Shown here: in pieces, positions 1 through 6,092 of the stretch
Numbering within the stretch: position 1 is the first letter of the stretch
Layout: each line of letters opens with the position of its first letter
DNA from: a virus
DNA: 36,690 nt
Strand: one strand, 5' to 3'
Virus record (IMG/VR): IMGVR_UViG_3300045283_000419
Location: 1-36,690 of that record
The notes under the pieces: model-generated
Database searches by the model: none
Told to the model about the DNA's origin: nothing
The model's input: only the letters and a program-made list of their open reading frames with translations
Position numbers and translations under genes: made by a program

Positions 1-867
1 ATGCGCTTGTACCGGCGATTCATCGGGCGGCAAGTGCCGGCGTGGTTCACAACGAAAGGCTGGGAGGATGTCGAAGACATCACCTTCGAGCGGCTTGTGA
101 AGTTCAAAGCCTCATGGACGTTCAAAGCGGCTACGGCAGCGAAGCGGCTCGAACTCCTGAAGCAGTTCCTCAGATTCTGCGTAGCAGCGGATTGGCTTCC
201 GAAAAACTACGCGGGCAGCCTCAAAGCTCCCGAGGTGGATGAGCCGCCAACCTTGCCCTACACGGATGAGGAGATGGGTCGGATCATCACCGCGTGCGAG
301 AAGTACTCGCATCACGGGGACCACGGACACAACCGGCCCGACAGAATCAAGTGCTTCGTGCTTCTGCTTCGCTACTCGGGACTCAGGATTCAAGACGCAA
401 CGTGCCTCGAAACAAAGCGGCTCCATGGCGATGACTTGATGCTACGGACGGGAAAGACGGGACAAGCCGTCTTCGTTCCTCTGCCTCCGGACGTCGCTGA
501 TGCTCTCCGATACCAAGCCTCGAAGAACAATAACTCTCGTTACTTTTTCTGGTCCGGCAACGGCAAACCGCTGTCGGCCGTGTCGAGCTGGCAGAGGACC
601 CTTCGGAGAGTGCTGAAGGACGCTCGCGTTTCGAAGGGAACGAACATGATGGTCGCTCACAGATTCAGGGACACGCTCGCGACAAGCCTGTTGGCAAATG
701 GCGTTCCGATCGAAGACGTGGCTGCGATCCTCGGCAACTCGGTGAAGATCGTGGAGAAGCACTATTCGGCGTGGGTCCAAGCCCGGCAGGTGCGGCTCAC
801 GGAACGTGTTCGCGCAACGTGGCCGAAGCAGAAAACGAAATTGCGGGTCATTCAAGGGGGCGGGTAA
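1..867 (+). CDS. int: Tyrosine recombinase (integrase), probably N-terminally incomplete
   Basis: This is a phage-type tyrosine recombinase that would integrate or resolve the element by strand exchange through a covalent 3'-phosphotyrosine. Residues about 25-80 look like the end of the core-binding domain, and about 85-270 form the catalytic domain. The visible active-site residues are R129 (GLRIQD), K152 (GKTG), H220 and R223 (HRFRD), and the nucleophile Y255 (KHYSAW). The usual second His of the LGH motif is Asn here (LGN, N246), a variant seen in active relatives. At 288 aa it is shorter than typical phage integrases, and the ATG is the first base of the window, so the N-terminal arm-binding region probably lies outside. 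The tail after the Tyr resembles integrases I associate with Acidobacteriota, which is recollection rather than a search. Confidence 0.93.
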   Translation: MRLYRRFIGRQVPAWFTTKGWEDVEDITFERLVKFKASWTFKAATAAKRLELLKQFLRFCVAADWLPKNYAGSLKAPEVDEPPTLPYTDEEMGRIITACEKYSHHGDHGHNRPDRIKCFVLLLRYSGLRIQDATCLETKRLHGDDLMLRTGKTGQAVFVPLPPDVADALRYQASKNNNSRYFFWSGNGKPLSAVSSWQRTLRRVLKDARVSKGTNMMVAHRFRDTLATSLLANGVPIEDVAAILGNSVKIVEKHYSAWVQARQVRLTERVRATWPKQKTKLRVIQGGG

Positions 868-888
868 CCGCTCCCTTTTGCTCGTAAG

Positions 889-1455
889 ATGGCTGGCATG
901 GACTGGCATGAGGTGACAGCCTGGCTGAAGGACCACGCTTGGATAGCGTGGTTAATCGGTCTTTACGGCGCAGTTCTCAGCACTTGGAATGCTTGGGCGT
1001 CCTGGCGCCGGGACGTGTCGAGGTTCACCTTCAAGATCAAGTACGCACCATCGTACAAGCCCGGCGACATGACCATCACCGCCATTTATCAAGGTGGCCC
1101 GGCGCTGAAGATTCGAAAGGCGAGCGCCCGTGTCGTCCGGGTCAAAGGCTTGCGCTGGTTTGAGCGGGATGTGGCAAACGGAGTTGATGCCGTGCTCCGA
1201 CCGGAGAACCGCGAAGTTCCGCTTTCGCTCAATTCCGAATACCGGGCGCACTACTGGTACATCGATGTCATCGCTGACGGGGGGAAGAGGAAGCGCAAAT
1301 ACCTGCGGCGTCTGCCGAAGTTTTGGCTGAAAAAGGTAGAGCTAAGCCTGATTTCTCAGGATCAGGTGGGCAGCGTCGCGATTCCGGGGCAATTGGAGAA
1401 GTCTCTGAACGATCTTGTCAAAGCAGGGCGCAAGGAAAGGAAGAAGAAACCCTAA
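889..1455 (+). CDS. N-terminally anchored membrane protein, unknown function
   Basis: This 188-aa protein begins 21 bp after the integrase stop. Residues about 16-38 are a hydrophobic, Trp-rich segment (WIAWLIGLYGAVL) followed by a basic stretch, consistent with one membrane anchor and a cytoplasmic C-terminal part. The rest is rich in alternating beta-type residues and ends in a strongly basic tail (GRKERKKKP). No family is recognised. A second in-frame ATG lies at 898, and neither start has a clear ribosome site. The gene converges with the minus-strand gene at 1452 and the two stop codons overlap. Position beside the integrase is typical of lysogenic-conversion or exclusion genes, but that role is inference. 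Confidence 0.7.
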   Translation: MAGMDWHEVTAWLKDHAWIAWLIGLYGAVLSTWNAWASWRRDVSRFTFKIKYAPSYKPGDMTITAIYQGGPALKIRKASARVVRVKGLRWFERDVANGVDAVLRPENREVPLSLNSEYRAHYWYIDVIADGGKRKRKYLRRLPKFWLKKVELSLISQDQVGSVAIPGQLEKSLNDLVKAGRKERKKKP

Positions 1456-1841
1456 CGCGTCGCCTGGTCGTTCTCGCCCGTGCCCACCTTGCTCTGACGC
1501 TTCACTTCTGCCGTGACCTCTTGGAGGAGTTGGAGAGCCCGCGCCTTTCCCAACACTTCGACGATGAAGTCTCCGCCCGCGTCGGTGCCGCGCAGTTCGA
1601 GGTACTCGTCAAGTTTGCCGAGTGGCGCAAGTTCAACGATGAGGCGGTTCAGTAGCTCGCTTGCGTAAAGCTGATTCGCAAGGCAAAGAACCTCGATAGT
1701 TTGGAGAGCGGTGCTAACTTCACCGGCTTTGAGGGCATCCCTCGCGATGTAGTAGCCGGGCGAGTCGAGCTCGAAGTGAGTCTCGAACTGCTCAGCAGTG
1801 ATGTGGCGGAACGTCAGGGTCTTTCTGCGGCTCGTTTTCAT
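1452..1841 (-). CDS. Hypothetical protein, last gene of the regulatory operon
   Basis: This 129-aa, mainly helical, acidic protein has no motif I recognise. The ATG at 1841 is chosen because AAGGAG sits about 8 nt upstream; extending the frame upstream gives a low-complexity basic stretch that looks non-coding. It starts 1 nt beyond the stop of the 99-aa gene, so it is the fourth gene of a tight operon with the S24-like and HTH genes. The pattern of Leu and Ala from about residue 35 to 110 suggests a helical-repeat or four-helix fold. A role in the lysogeny switch is possible only by association. Confidence 0.65.
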   Translation of the reverse strand: MKTSRRKTLTFRHITAEQFETHFELDSPGYYIARDALKAGEVSTALQTIEVLCLANQLYASELLNRLIVELAPLGKLDEYLELRGTDAGGDFIVEVLGKARALQLLQEVTAEVKRQSKVGTGENDQATR

Positions 1842-1842
1842 T

Positions 1843-2142
1843 TCAAGTGCTCCTTGGCGCGTTCGTCGTTGTGTTCCGCTTAAATCGCGCCGGGTTCGTT
1901 TCGGGAAGCTCTCGGAAGAGGGCAAGAATGAAGACAGCAAGGGCACGGGCGTCAGTCGCGATCTCTGCTTGGACCAGCGCACAGATGTCGCCCCAGACTT
2001 GGTACTGAAAGGTCTTCACGGCCGGATAGTTCGCCATGACGTCGTGGAAAACGTCATCCGCGATGCGCACGATGGTGAGCGGTCGCTCGACGTACTTGTA
2101 CAGGTCGTCGAGCAATTGCCAATTTGGATGTCCCTCGCTCAT
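1843..2142 (-). CDS. Hypothetical protein, regulatory operon
   Basis: This 99-aa protein has no recognised domain. It begins with a GGAGG ribosome site 6-7 nt before the ATG, and the ATG overlaps the stop of the preceding HTH gene (ATGA at 2139-2142), so translation is probably coupled. The middle (about residues 12-70) is predicted helical with conserved-looking Trp and Tyr. The tail after about residue 85 is polar and basic. It is the third gene of a four-gene minus-strand operon beginning at 2713. A partner or antagonist of the repressor is one possibility, with no direct evidence. Confidence 0.65.
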   Translation of the reverse strand: MSEGHPNWQLLDDLYKYVERPLTIVRIADDVFHDVMANYPAVKTFQYQVWGDICALVQAEIATDARALAVFILALFRELPETNPARFKRNTTTNAPRST

Positions 2143-2366
2143 TCTTCCTCCAGGTCGAAGAGGTCGGCGGCTCGAACCGGTTCACGCGAGAGTTTCCGGC
2201 ATGCTGCGACGATCGCTTTGATGCACTTGCGGGTGGGTTCCATCTTCCCGGCTCTGATCCGAAGAAGGTGCTGCCGGGAGTAGTCCGCGGTGAGTGCGAG
2301 GTGAAGAGCTTTGATGCCGTGCTTGTGAAGGAACCGGTCGAGCTTCGTTGGGTAGGGTTGTTTCAT
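2139..2366 (-). CDS. XRE-family helix-turn-helix regulator
   Basis: This 75-aa protein consists almost entirely of a Cro/CI-type HTH. Residues about 10-55 contain the helix pattern KALHLALTADYSRQHLLRIR followed by a Cro-like third and fourth helix (KCIKAIVAACRKL). The ATG at 2366 was chosen because it overlaps the stop of the upstream gene as ATGA (2363-2366) and keeps the domain compact; the open frame upstream is low-complexity. It would bind DNA as a dimer and is a candidate lysogeny or partition regulator. The inverted repeat at 2754-2771, just upstream of the operon promoter, is a plausible operator. It has no oligomerisation or cleavage domain of its own; that may be supplied by the adjacent S24-like gene. 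Confidence 0.75.
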   Translation of the reverse strand: MKQPYPTKLDRFLHKHGIKALHLALTADYSRQHLLRIRAGKMEPTRKCIKAIVAACRKLSREPVRAADLFDLEEE

Positions 2367-2713
2367 TTGCGTACTCTCAGAATGAGGTTCACAGCAGCGA
2401 TGAGTTGGAACTTGCCTTGTAGGGTTTCGGCGTCGATGCGGAGCTGTCTGACTCCGTGTTTCTTCCACCATTGACCGACGAAGAAGTTCCCTTCGGAAGA
2501 TGCGATGACCGTTTCTCCGGTCGCGGCAGAACGTCGAGGTTCAGCGACGAGCAACTCGCCGTCAGACAAGCCGAGGACGGGCTGAGAACCGCGGAAGCGG
2601 TAGAGTTTTTCGTGTGGCTCGATGAGCTCAGAAGAGATTTGAGCGGAGCCGGTGGAGGTTCGAAGCGGCTTGCCAGGCGTGAAGTCGTCGTACGGTACGG
2701 TCAGAAGTGCCAT
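2363..2713 (-). CDS. LexA/S24-like protein without HTH, probably non-cleaving
   Basis: This 116-aa protein resembles the C-terminal domain of LexA/CI repressors: residues about 47-85 follow the pattern (S)DGELLV-x9-ATGETVIA-x4-GNFFVGQWW, matching the family's GDxLxV...GDxVVAxxxGxxxVKRL. The catalytic Ser-Met and the Lys of the VKRL segment are not evident (VGQWW instead), so self-cleavage is doubtful. The start is fixed by a -10 element ending 6 nt before the ATG, so the mRNA is probably leaderless. It overlaps the HTH gene by 4 nt. Together the two genes look like a repressor split into separate dimerisation and DNA-binding polypeptides, with the order reversed. The family assignment is tentative; gene existence is secure. 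Confidence 0.6.
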   Translation of the reverse strand: MALLTVPYDDFTPGKPLRTSTGSAQISSELIEPHEKLYRFRGSQPVLGLSDGELLVAEPRRSAATGETVIASSEGNFFVGQWWKKHGVRQLRIDAETLQGKFQLIAAVNLILRVRK

Positions 2714-2747
2714 GCCGGGACCGTAGCTCGGAACGAAGAGGAGTCAA
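2714..2747 (-). promoter_or_regulatory. Leaderless-type promoter of the regulatory operon
   Basis: Reading the minus strand, TTGACT (2747-2742), 16 nt, TACGGT (2725-2720), 6 nt (CCCGGC), then the ATG at 2713. With initiation 6-7 nt beyond the -10, transcription would begin at the start codon. No ribosome site fits between them. The geometry is identical to the promoters before 27005 and 33177. Confidence 0.75.
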
Positions 2748-2753
2748 CCCGAA

Positions 2754-2771
2754 TGCACAGAAGGGTGTGCA
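2754..2771. promoter_or_regulatory. Inverted repeat, candidate operator
   Basis: TGCACA, a 6-nt spacer, then TGTGCA form a perfect inverted repeat immediately upstream of the -35 of the regulatory operon. It overlaps an 11-mer (CCCGAATGCAC, 2748-2758) that recurs exactly at 32651-32661 before the parB-like gene. It could be the site of the HTH protein made by this operon. That is inference from position. Confidence 0.4.
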
Positions 2772-2891
2772 CCGGTAACCCTCTCCGATAGGTAGAACAA
2801 GGTGTTGTGCGTTTTGCTCTGGTCCGCCTCTGCGCTAGCTCGGAGCCGGTTCCTCTTCCTTTTTTCCGAAGGATCTCCGCATCATCTGCGG

Positions 2892-3077
2892 ATGAAGATC
2901 ACAGTTCAGAAGATCGGCGGCATCTGGCACGGCTACCTCGAAGGACACCCCGAAGTAGATGAGCGGGCGCTCACTGCCGAGATCGCGGAGAGGAAGGTTC
3001 AGACGGTTCTGGATCGTCTTCGAGAAGCGGAAATGTCTCGGCCGTCAGATCGTTCGCCGCGTTTCAAAACGGGATGA
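2892..3077 (+). CDS. Small hypothetical protein, possible HicB-like fold
   Basis: This 61-aa protein starts at an ATG directly after a small hairpin (CCGCA...TGCGG, 2876-2890). The N-terminal half (QKIGGIWHGYLEGHPEV, then an ERALTAEIAERKVQ helix) has the strand-turn-strand-helix order of HicB-like or small partial-antitoxin domains, but the similarity is weak and no partner toxin is adjacent. No good ribosome site is visible. It is divergent from the repressor operon, with about 180 bp of shared upstream DNA. Existence is moderately likely from its protein-like composition; function is unknown. Confidence 0.45.
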   Translation: MKITVQKIGGIWHGYLEGHPEVDERALTAEIAERKVQTVLDRLREAEMSRPSDRSPRFKTG

Positions 3078-3214
3078 ACGCGGAGAAGTCGAGAAGTTCT
3101 ACCCGCTTCTCACAAATAAAGATGTAGTCGAGGATGAGCTGGGAAGTGTCCATCTGTGAGAGGAGTGGCTCAAAAAGGACGTTTCCCTACCCTCTGGCGC
3201 ATACTTTAGTGTCC

Positions 3215-3243
3215 TTGACTCAAGCGAAAGTGAAGCGTAAGAT
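3215..3243 (+). promoter_or_regulatory. Candidate sigma70-type promoter
   Basis: TTGACT (3215-3220) and TAAGAT (3238-3243) are separated by 17 nt. A start near 3250 would give a leader of about 40 nt before the 46-aa gene at 3289. The 3078-3214 stretch upstream contains nothing else I can support. Confidence 0.45.
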
Positions 3244-3288
3244 CGCGCATCTTCTTCGGGAGAAATCTACCGGAAAGGGGGTGAGATT

Positions 3289-3429
3289 ATGGCGAACAAC
3301 GAGAAGACGTCGAGCAAGGTTGCGACCTTGGCATCGAAGGTTCTGAGCGGCGAGAAGAAGCCCACCGCGGCCGAGGCAAAGACCCTGGCGGCGAGTGTGC
3401 TCACGCAGGCTCCGGACAAGAAGAAGTAA
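3289..3429 (+). CDS. Small Lys/Ala/Ser-rich protein
   Basis: This 46-aa ORF is preceded by a strong purine-rich ribosome site (AAAGGGGGTGAG) a few nt before its ATG, and followed by a perfect intrinsic terminator, so it forms its own transcription unit. The composition (SSKVATLASKVLSGEKK, then AEAKTLAASVL, then a KKK tail) matches a widespread small protein type in bacterial and phage genomes with no assigned function. Two similar helical segments, each containing an A(S/K)xxL-type core, suggest a duplicated short helix. It is too short for most gene callers. Confidence 0.75.
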   Translation: MANNEKTSSKVATLASKVLSGEKKPTAAEAKTLAASVLTQAPDKKK

Positions 3430-3470
3430 CGGCACCCGGAAAGGGGCACGTATGAAGCAGGAGTAGGAAG

Positions 3471-3498
3471 GGCGGCGCGCCAACGCCGCCTTTTTTTT
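3471..3498 (+). terminator. Intrinsic terminator
   Basis: GGCGGCG (3471-3477), a 6-nt loop, CGCCGCC (3484-3490), then eight T. This is a textbook rho-independent terminator closing the 46-aa gene. The next gene's ribosome site begins right after the T run, so some readthrough or a separate promoter is needed for the downstream genes. Confidence 0.92.
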
Positions 3499-3508
3499 GG
3501 AGATCGAA

Positions 3509-3772
3509 ATGGGATTCCGAGTTCAAGTCAAAGAGTGGAAGTACTCGAAGGTGAATGTGTACGTCGGCGACGGCAATCCGGAGCGCGAGTTCCAGGACGG
3601 GCCGAAAGTCGTGAGTGTCGAATGTGAAGAGTGCGGCGCGAAATTTGATGCGCCGGAGACGGCTCAGGAGTTTCGCAAAGGAACTTTTCGCCGGTTGCCC
3701 ATGGCGGTTTACATCACGTGCAAGGGCTGCGATCAGCACGGAGCCATACCGAGTTCCGAGATCTCAAGTTGA
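3509..3772 (+). CDS. Small zinc-ribbon protein
   Basis: This 87-aa protein has two Cys pairs, CEEC (near residue 40) and CKGC (near residue 75), spaced as in a zinc ribbon with about 30 intervening residues. The N-terminal part is a predicted beta hairpin (FRVQVKEWKYSKVNVYVGDG). GGAG lies 8-9 nt upstream of the ATG. It is followed 27 bp later by the 337-aa gene in the same orientation and may be cotranscribed with it. No family name is recognised. It could be a nucleic-acid-binding accessory subunit, which is inference. Confidence 0.72.
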   Translation: MGFRVQVKEWKYSKVNVYVGDGNPEREFQDGPKVVSVECEECGAKFDAPETAQEFRKGTFRRLPMAVYITCKGCDQHGAIPSSEISS

Positions 3773-3799
3773 GGGAGCCGAACCGGGAGGGTTGATGTC

Positions 3800-4813
3800 A
3801 TGGCGTTCGCATTCACTGACAACGAGAAGTTCTCAATCATCGCGATCGATGGCTGTTTCAGCGAGATCAAGGAAGAGGTAGAGCTAGCGGACGGAACCTG
3901 GATTCTGCCGAAAATGCCGGCGACTCTCGATGATCAGTGGGTGCGGTGGATCGGTGAGCTTCGCGCCAAAAGCTTGAAGGACGCGGATCTTGTCATTGTT
4001 CGGCGCGTTGCATCGGAGAAGCCGGGCATTCTGGACGAAGAGCACAGCGAACTTTTCGACCGGGTTCAGCACATCTTCGCGATGCTGCAACTAGCAGATG
4101 TCGTCCTCTACGACGATGCCTCCGCAGTGCAGGGATCTATGGAGAATGGGCGCGTCAGCATTCGCCAAATGGCTCACTTGAACCCCTTCTACCGAACGAC
4201 GAGCGAGCGTCAGGTACCCGTGACGACCGATCGCTTAGCCGAGGCAGTAGAGATCGTGAACATCTGGAAAGAGATCCAGGCGGCTGGCAAGCATGAACGT
4301 TTCATGCGGGGTGCGGTCATCCTTGAAACAGGGCTGCAGCGACAACGCGACCCGGAGCGTATTCAGCACTTCACCCGAGCGCTAGAAGGTCTCGTACTAC
4401 CTGAGATGGGAAAGACAAGGATTCAGTTCCAAGACAGAAGTCAAACCTTCGGAGGGCGCAACAAGGTTGCCGACAAGATGCTTTACGAGGCATATCAGAT
4501 GCGCTGCGATGCGGAACACGTTCACGCCCTCGACCGGACACTCTCGAAAGAGTACCCAGCCGACAAGATAGAGGCAGTGGCGACAATCCGAACGCGCCAA
4601 ATGGAGGCGTTGGCCCGCCTCAGCTACCGGCGGATTCTGTTGAATGCGGAGATTCTCAAACACTTCGAGTCAGACGATTCGATCGAAGCGTTCTGGAAGT
4701 TGAGCGAACCGGAACGGCTTCAAATCTGGGGCGAGCCGATAGACGTAACTAAGTTCACGATCGAAGATGAGCACAACTCGAAGCTAGAATACCTTCGGCA
4801 GAAGTACCCCTGA
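3800..4813 (+). CDS. Unknown 337-aa protein with an R-x4-H motif (HEPN-like candidate)
   Basis: The ATG at 3800 has GGGAGG 9 nt upstream. Residues 1-140 are a mixed alpha/beta region with no recognised motif. Residues about 165-290 are helical. Within that part, YEAYQMRCDAEHVHALDR contains R-x4-H with nearby polar residues, the signature of HEPN RNases, and its context (a long helix after a conserved-looking RFMRGAVILETGL segment) resembles the ApeA/SWIM-type HEPN proteins seen in defence islands. The match is one short motif judged by eye and may be chance. The gene ends just before a large gene-free region. If HEPN is right, a defence or abortive-infection function is likely; otherwise it is simply an unknown accessory gene. 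Confidence 0.8.
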   Translation: MAFAFTDNEKFSIIAIDGCFSEIKEEVELADGTWILPKMPATLDDQWVRWIGELRAKSLKDADLVIVRRVASEKPGILDEEHSELFDRVQHIFAMLQLADVVLYDDASAVQGSMENGRVSIRQMAHLNPFYRTTSERQVPVTTDRLAEAVEIVNIWKEIQAAGKHERFMRGAVILETGLQRQRDPERIQHFTRALEGLVLPEMGKTRIQFQDRSQTFGGRNKVADKMLYEAYQMRCDAEHVHALDRTLSKEYPADKIEAVATIRTRQMEALARLSYRRILLNAEILKHFESDDSIEAFWKLSEPERLQIWGEPIDVTKFTIEDEHNSKLEYLRQKYP

Positions 4814-4833
4814 GCAACACTGAGTGGCCGAGA

Positions 4834-4863
4834 AGTGTCGCAAAAAAGATATTGTGCGACACT
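4834..4863. repeat. Near-palindrome with 11-6-11 layout, dif/att-like
   Basis: AGTGTCGCA (4834-4842) is exactly complementary to TGCGACACT (4855-4863). Read as a recombinase site, it has an 11-bp left arm GTGTCGCAAAA, a 6-bp centre AAGATA and an 11-bp right arm TTGTGCGACAC, the same architecture as XerCD dif and tyrosine-recombinase core sites. The left arm agrees with the dif XerC arm as I recall it at about 9 of 11 positions; the right arm agrees poorly. No T run follows, so it is not a terminator. An operator is the alternative. Confidence 0.4.
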
Positions 4864-5321
4864 CTACCGATTCCCCAACATTGAACCGGAGACCAGACCC
4901 CTTCTTCCTCTCCTCCTCCCTCTCATGAGGTGTGCCCTCCCTGGAAAAGCCAGGGTCTTGAGTACCTATGAGTCGGGTGTCGTCGAGTTTTTTAAGGGCT
5001 AGATACCTTCCCGGAAAAATCCGGCGCTCTATCTAGCGAGCGATCCCAGAGCTTGCGCCCTGAGAAAGATGATGGCGAGGATTTGCCGAGATGGTTCTCT
5101 TTACTTGGCCGAGGGGAGATTTAACAGAACCCGCGGCATGATTACCTGACCACAACTCGTATAGTCACCTCGCATGAACACTTCGCCGCCTGAACTGTGT
5201 ACCTCTTTCTCGTTATACCGGGTCCTTATGAGGTTTTAAGCATCGTGAGATGCACAGTTGAGCGACGACGTCGTTTGCCGGTAAGCAACGTCTACCTATT
5301 CCGCCACATCATCTTTCTCAA

Positions 5322-5409
5322 GAAACAAAACTGCCCAGCGGGATAGCGCAGGGCAGTTTTATGTTCCATCTACTATCCGAGATGAAACTGGCTCCTTCTT
5401 AATAGCAGC
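5322..5409 (-). ncRNA. Candidate small RNA of about 90 nt
   Basis: A minus-strand promoter (TTGCAA, 16 nt, TACGAT) would start transcription near 5409, and the intrinsic terminator at 5360-5327 would end it near 5322. The span contains no convincing gene; a 12-codon ORF begins 4 nt after the -10 and would be too close to the start point. An AAGGAG sequence is present without a start codon at the right distance. It may be an antisense or regulatory RNA, or a leader. Confidence 0.35.
5327..5360. terminator. Bidirectional intrinsic terminator
   Basis: AAAACTGCCC (5327-5336) pairs with GGGCAGTTTT (5351-5360) across a 14-nt loop. A run of T follows on both strands, so it could end transcripts from either side. 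Confidence 0.8.
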
Positions 5410-5415
5410 ATCTTT

Positions 5416-5443
5416 ATCGTACCTGTTCTGTTGAAGGTTGCAA
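5416..5443 (-). promoter_or_regulatory. Candidate promoter of the small RNA
   Basis: On the minus strand TTGCAA (5443-5438), 16 nt, TACGAT (5421-5416). The 16-nt spacer is the same as in the stronger promoters of this window. Confidence 0.4.
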
Positions 5444-5520
5444 GGCGAGATATGCACAGGGCTGGATGGCTTGCGCGTAGAACGGAAAATGGAGGGGCGG
5501 GTTGTGGACGGAAAATAAAG

Positions 5521-5541
5521 CCCCCCGCTACGCGCGAGGGG
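5521..5541 (-). terminator. Intrinsic terminator of the ssb/zinc-protein operon
   Basis: Read on the minus strand, CCCCTCGC, a 5-nt loop, GCGGGGGG, then CTTTATTTT. The stem is eight pairs with one G-U. It lies just past the last minus-strand gene of the 7208-5548 cluster. Confidence 0.8.
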
Positions 5542-5547
5542 TAAAGA

Positions 5548-5652
5548 TCAATCAGGCTTTGTGGGCCTACCACACGAATGGGACTTCTTTGTGGTCGGTG
5601 TACCTCCTTTCTTGTTAAACAGGTCGAAAGACTTTGCAGCCGTCGCCCTCAT
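5548..5652 (-). CDS. Possible 34-aa basic peptide
   Basis: An ATG at 5652 opens a 34-codon frame (KSFDLFNKKGGTPTTKKS near the middle) that ends shortly before the operon terminator. Its first 38 nt overlap the end of the Cys-rich gene. The composition (Lys, Thr, Gly, Pro) looks like a real short polypeptide, and AAAGG lies about 10 nt before the ATG. It could equally be the product of a frameshift near the end of the upstream gene, or chance. Confidence is low. Confidence 0.35.
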   Translation of the reverse strand: MRATAAKSFDLFNKKGGTPTTKKSHSCGRPTKPD

Positions 5653-5818
5653 GGCAGGGGCCTTTGGCATGGGCTTTCTCACCGTGTCCGCATTTACAAA
5701 TGCGTTCAGGAGTGAAGGCGGTGCAGCTACACGCTGTGCAAGGACCGGCGGGACGTTGCTTCGTGCACAGGTGGTCTCTCTTCTGATGGGAGCAGGAGCA
5801 AACCAGCACGAGTCTCAT
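5615..5818 (-). CDS. Cys/His-rich protein with a duplicated zinc-binding motif
   Basis: This 67-aa protein has two tandem copies of the same metal-binding pattern. The first copy is C-S-C-S-H-x4-H ... P-C-x2-C-S-C-x2-F-x-P, and the second is C-K-C-G-H-x4-H ... P-C-x5-C-x2-F-x-P. With ten Cys and four well-placed His it should bind two zinc ions and probably folds only with metal. Small proteins with a single such CxCGHx4H...C..CxCxxF unit occur in many phage genomes; function is unknown. It starts 1 nt after the stop of the 90-aa zinc protein, so the two are cotranscribed. Confidence 0.75.
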   Translation of the reverse strand: MRLVLVCSCSHQKRDHLCTKQRPAGPCTACSCTAFTPERICKCGHGEKAHAKGPCHEGDGCKVFRPV

Positions 5819-5819
5819 G

Positions 5820-6092
5820 TCAGACCTTCGGATCTTCGTGATGAACGTGAGTGGTTACGTCGATGTCGGAACGCTTGCCGCAGTCGAGGCAATAGAGCTG
5901 ATCGAGGCCTGAATGAGCCATATCTACGATCGGCTGGTCGCACTCGGCGATGAGGACGAGGAAACCGTTGTCTCGGAACTGCTGGCGGATCGGTTCGCGC
6001 CAGGAGACTTTGCGCTCGAGCGTGAGGTGCTCAAGGTCGGCGTTCTGACAGTGGGGACATTGGATGGAGTCGCCGACGATGGTGGCGAGCAT
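5820..6092 (-). CDS. Zinc-ribbon protein
   Basis: This 90-aa protein has CPHC at residues 12-15 and CLDC near residue 68-71, a four-Cys zinc ribbon. The intervening region carries a charged helix and a hydrophobic strand (GFLVLIAECD), and the C-terminus is His-rich (THVHHED). The start abuts the stop codon of ssb (6093), so translation is likely coupled. Association with ssb suggests a DNA-transaction role, but nothing specific can be read from the sequence. Confidence 0.78.
   Translation of the reverse strand: MLATIVGDSIQCPHCQNADLEHLTLERKVSWREPIRQQFRDNGFLVLIAECDQPIVDMAHSGLDQLYCLDCGKRSDIDVTTHVHHEDPKV

Larger units (their letters stand above)
4814..5547. other. Gene-free, hairpin-rich region; possible structured RNA
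   Basis: About 730 bp without a credible coding sequence. It holds, in order: the 30-bp near-palindrome at 4834-4863; CCCTGG-AAAAG-CCAGGG (4939-4955); a larger hairpin with arms GCTAGATA (4998-5005) and TATCTAGC (5030-5037) enclosing CCGG-AAAAAT-CCGG (5011-5024); GCATC-GTGA-GATGC with a GNRA-type loop (5240-5253); the palindrome ACGACGTCGT (5265-5274); the terminator at 5327-5360; and a minus-strand promoter at 5416-5443. No tRNA could be folded. A plus-strand structured RNA ending at the terminator is possible; an attachment or origin region is the alternative. Confidence 0.45.

Noticed and set aside
442-936. Minus-strand 164-codon frame opposite the integrase
   Set aside because: Antisense shadow of the integrase; no motif and poor codon pattern.
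4980-5110. Possible tRNA in the structured region
   Set aside because: No acceptor/T-arm combination and no TTCRANNC box could be aligned.
5373-5573. A 66-codon minus-strand frame in the gene-free region
   Set aside because: It spans a strong terminator hairpin and has no ribosome site or protein-like pattern.
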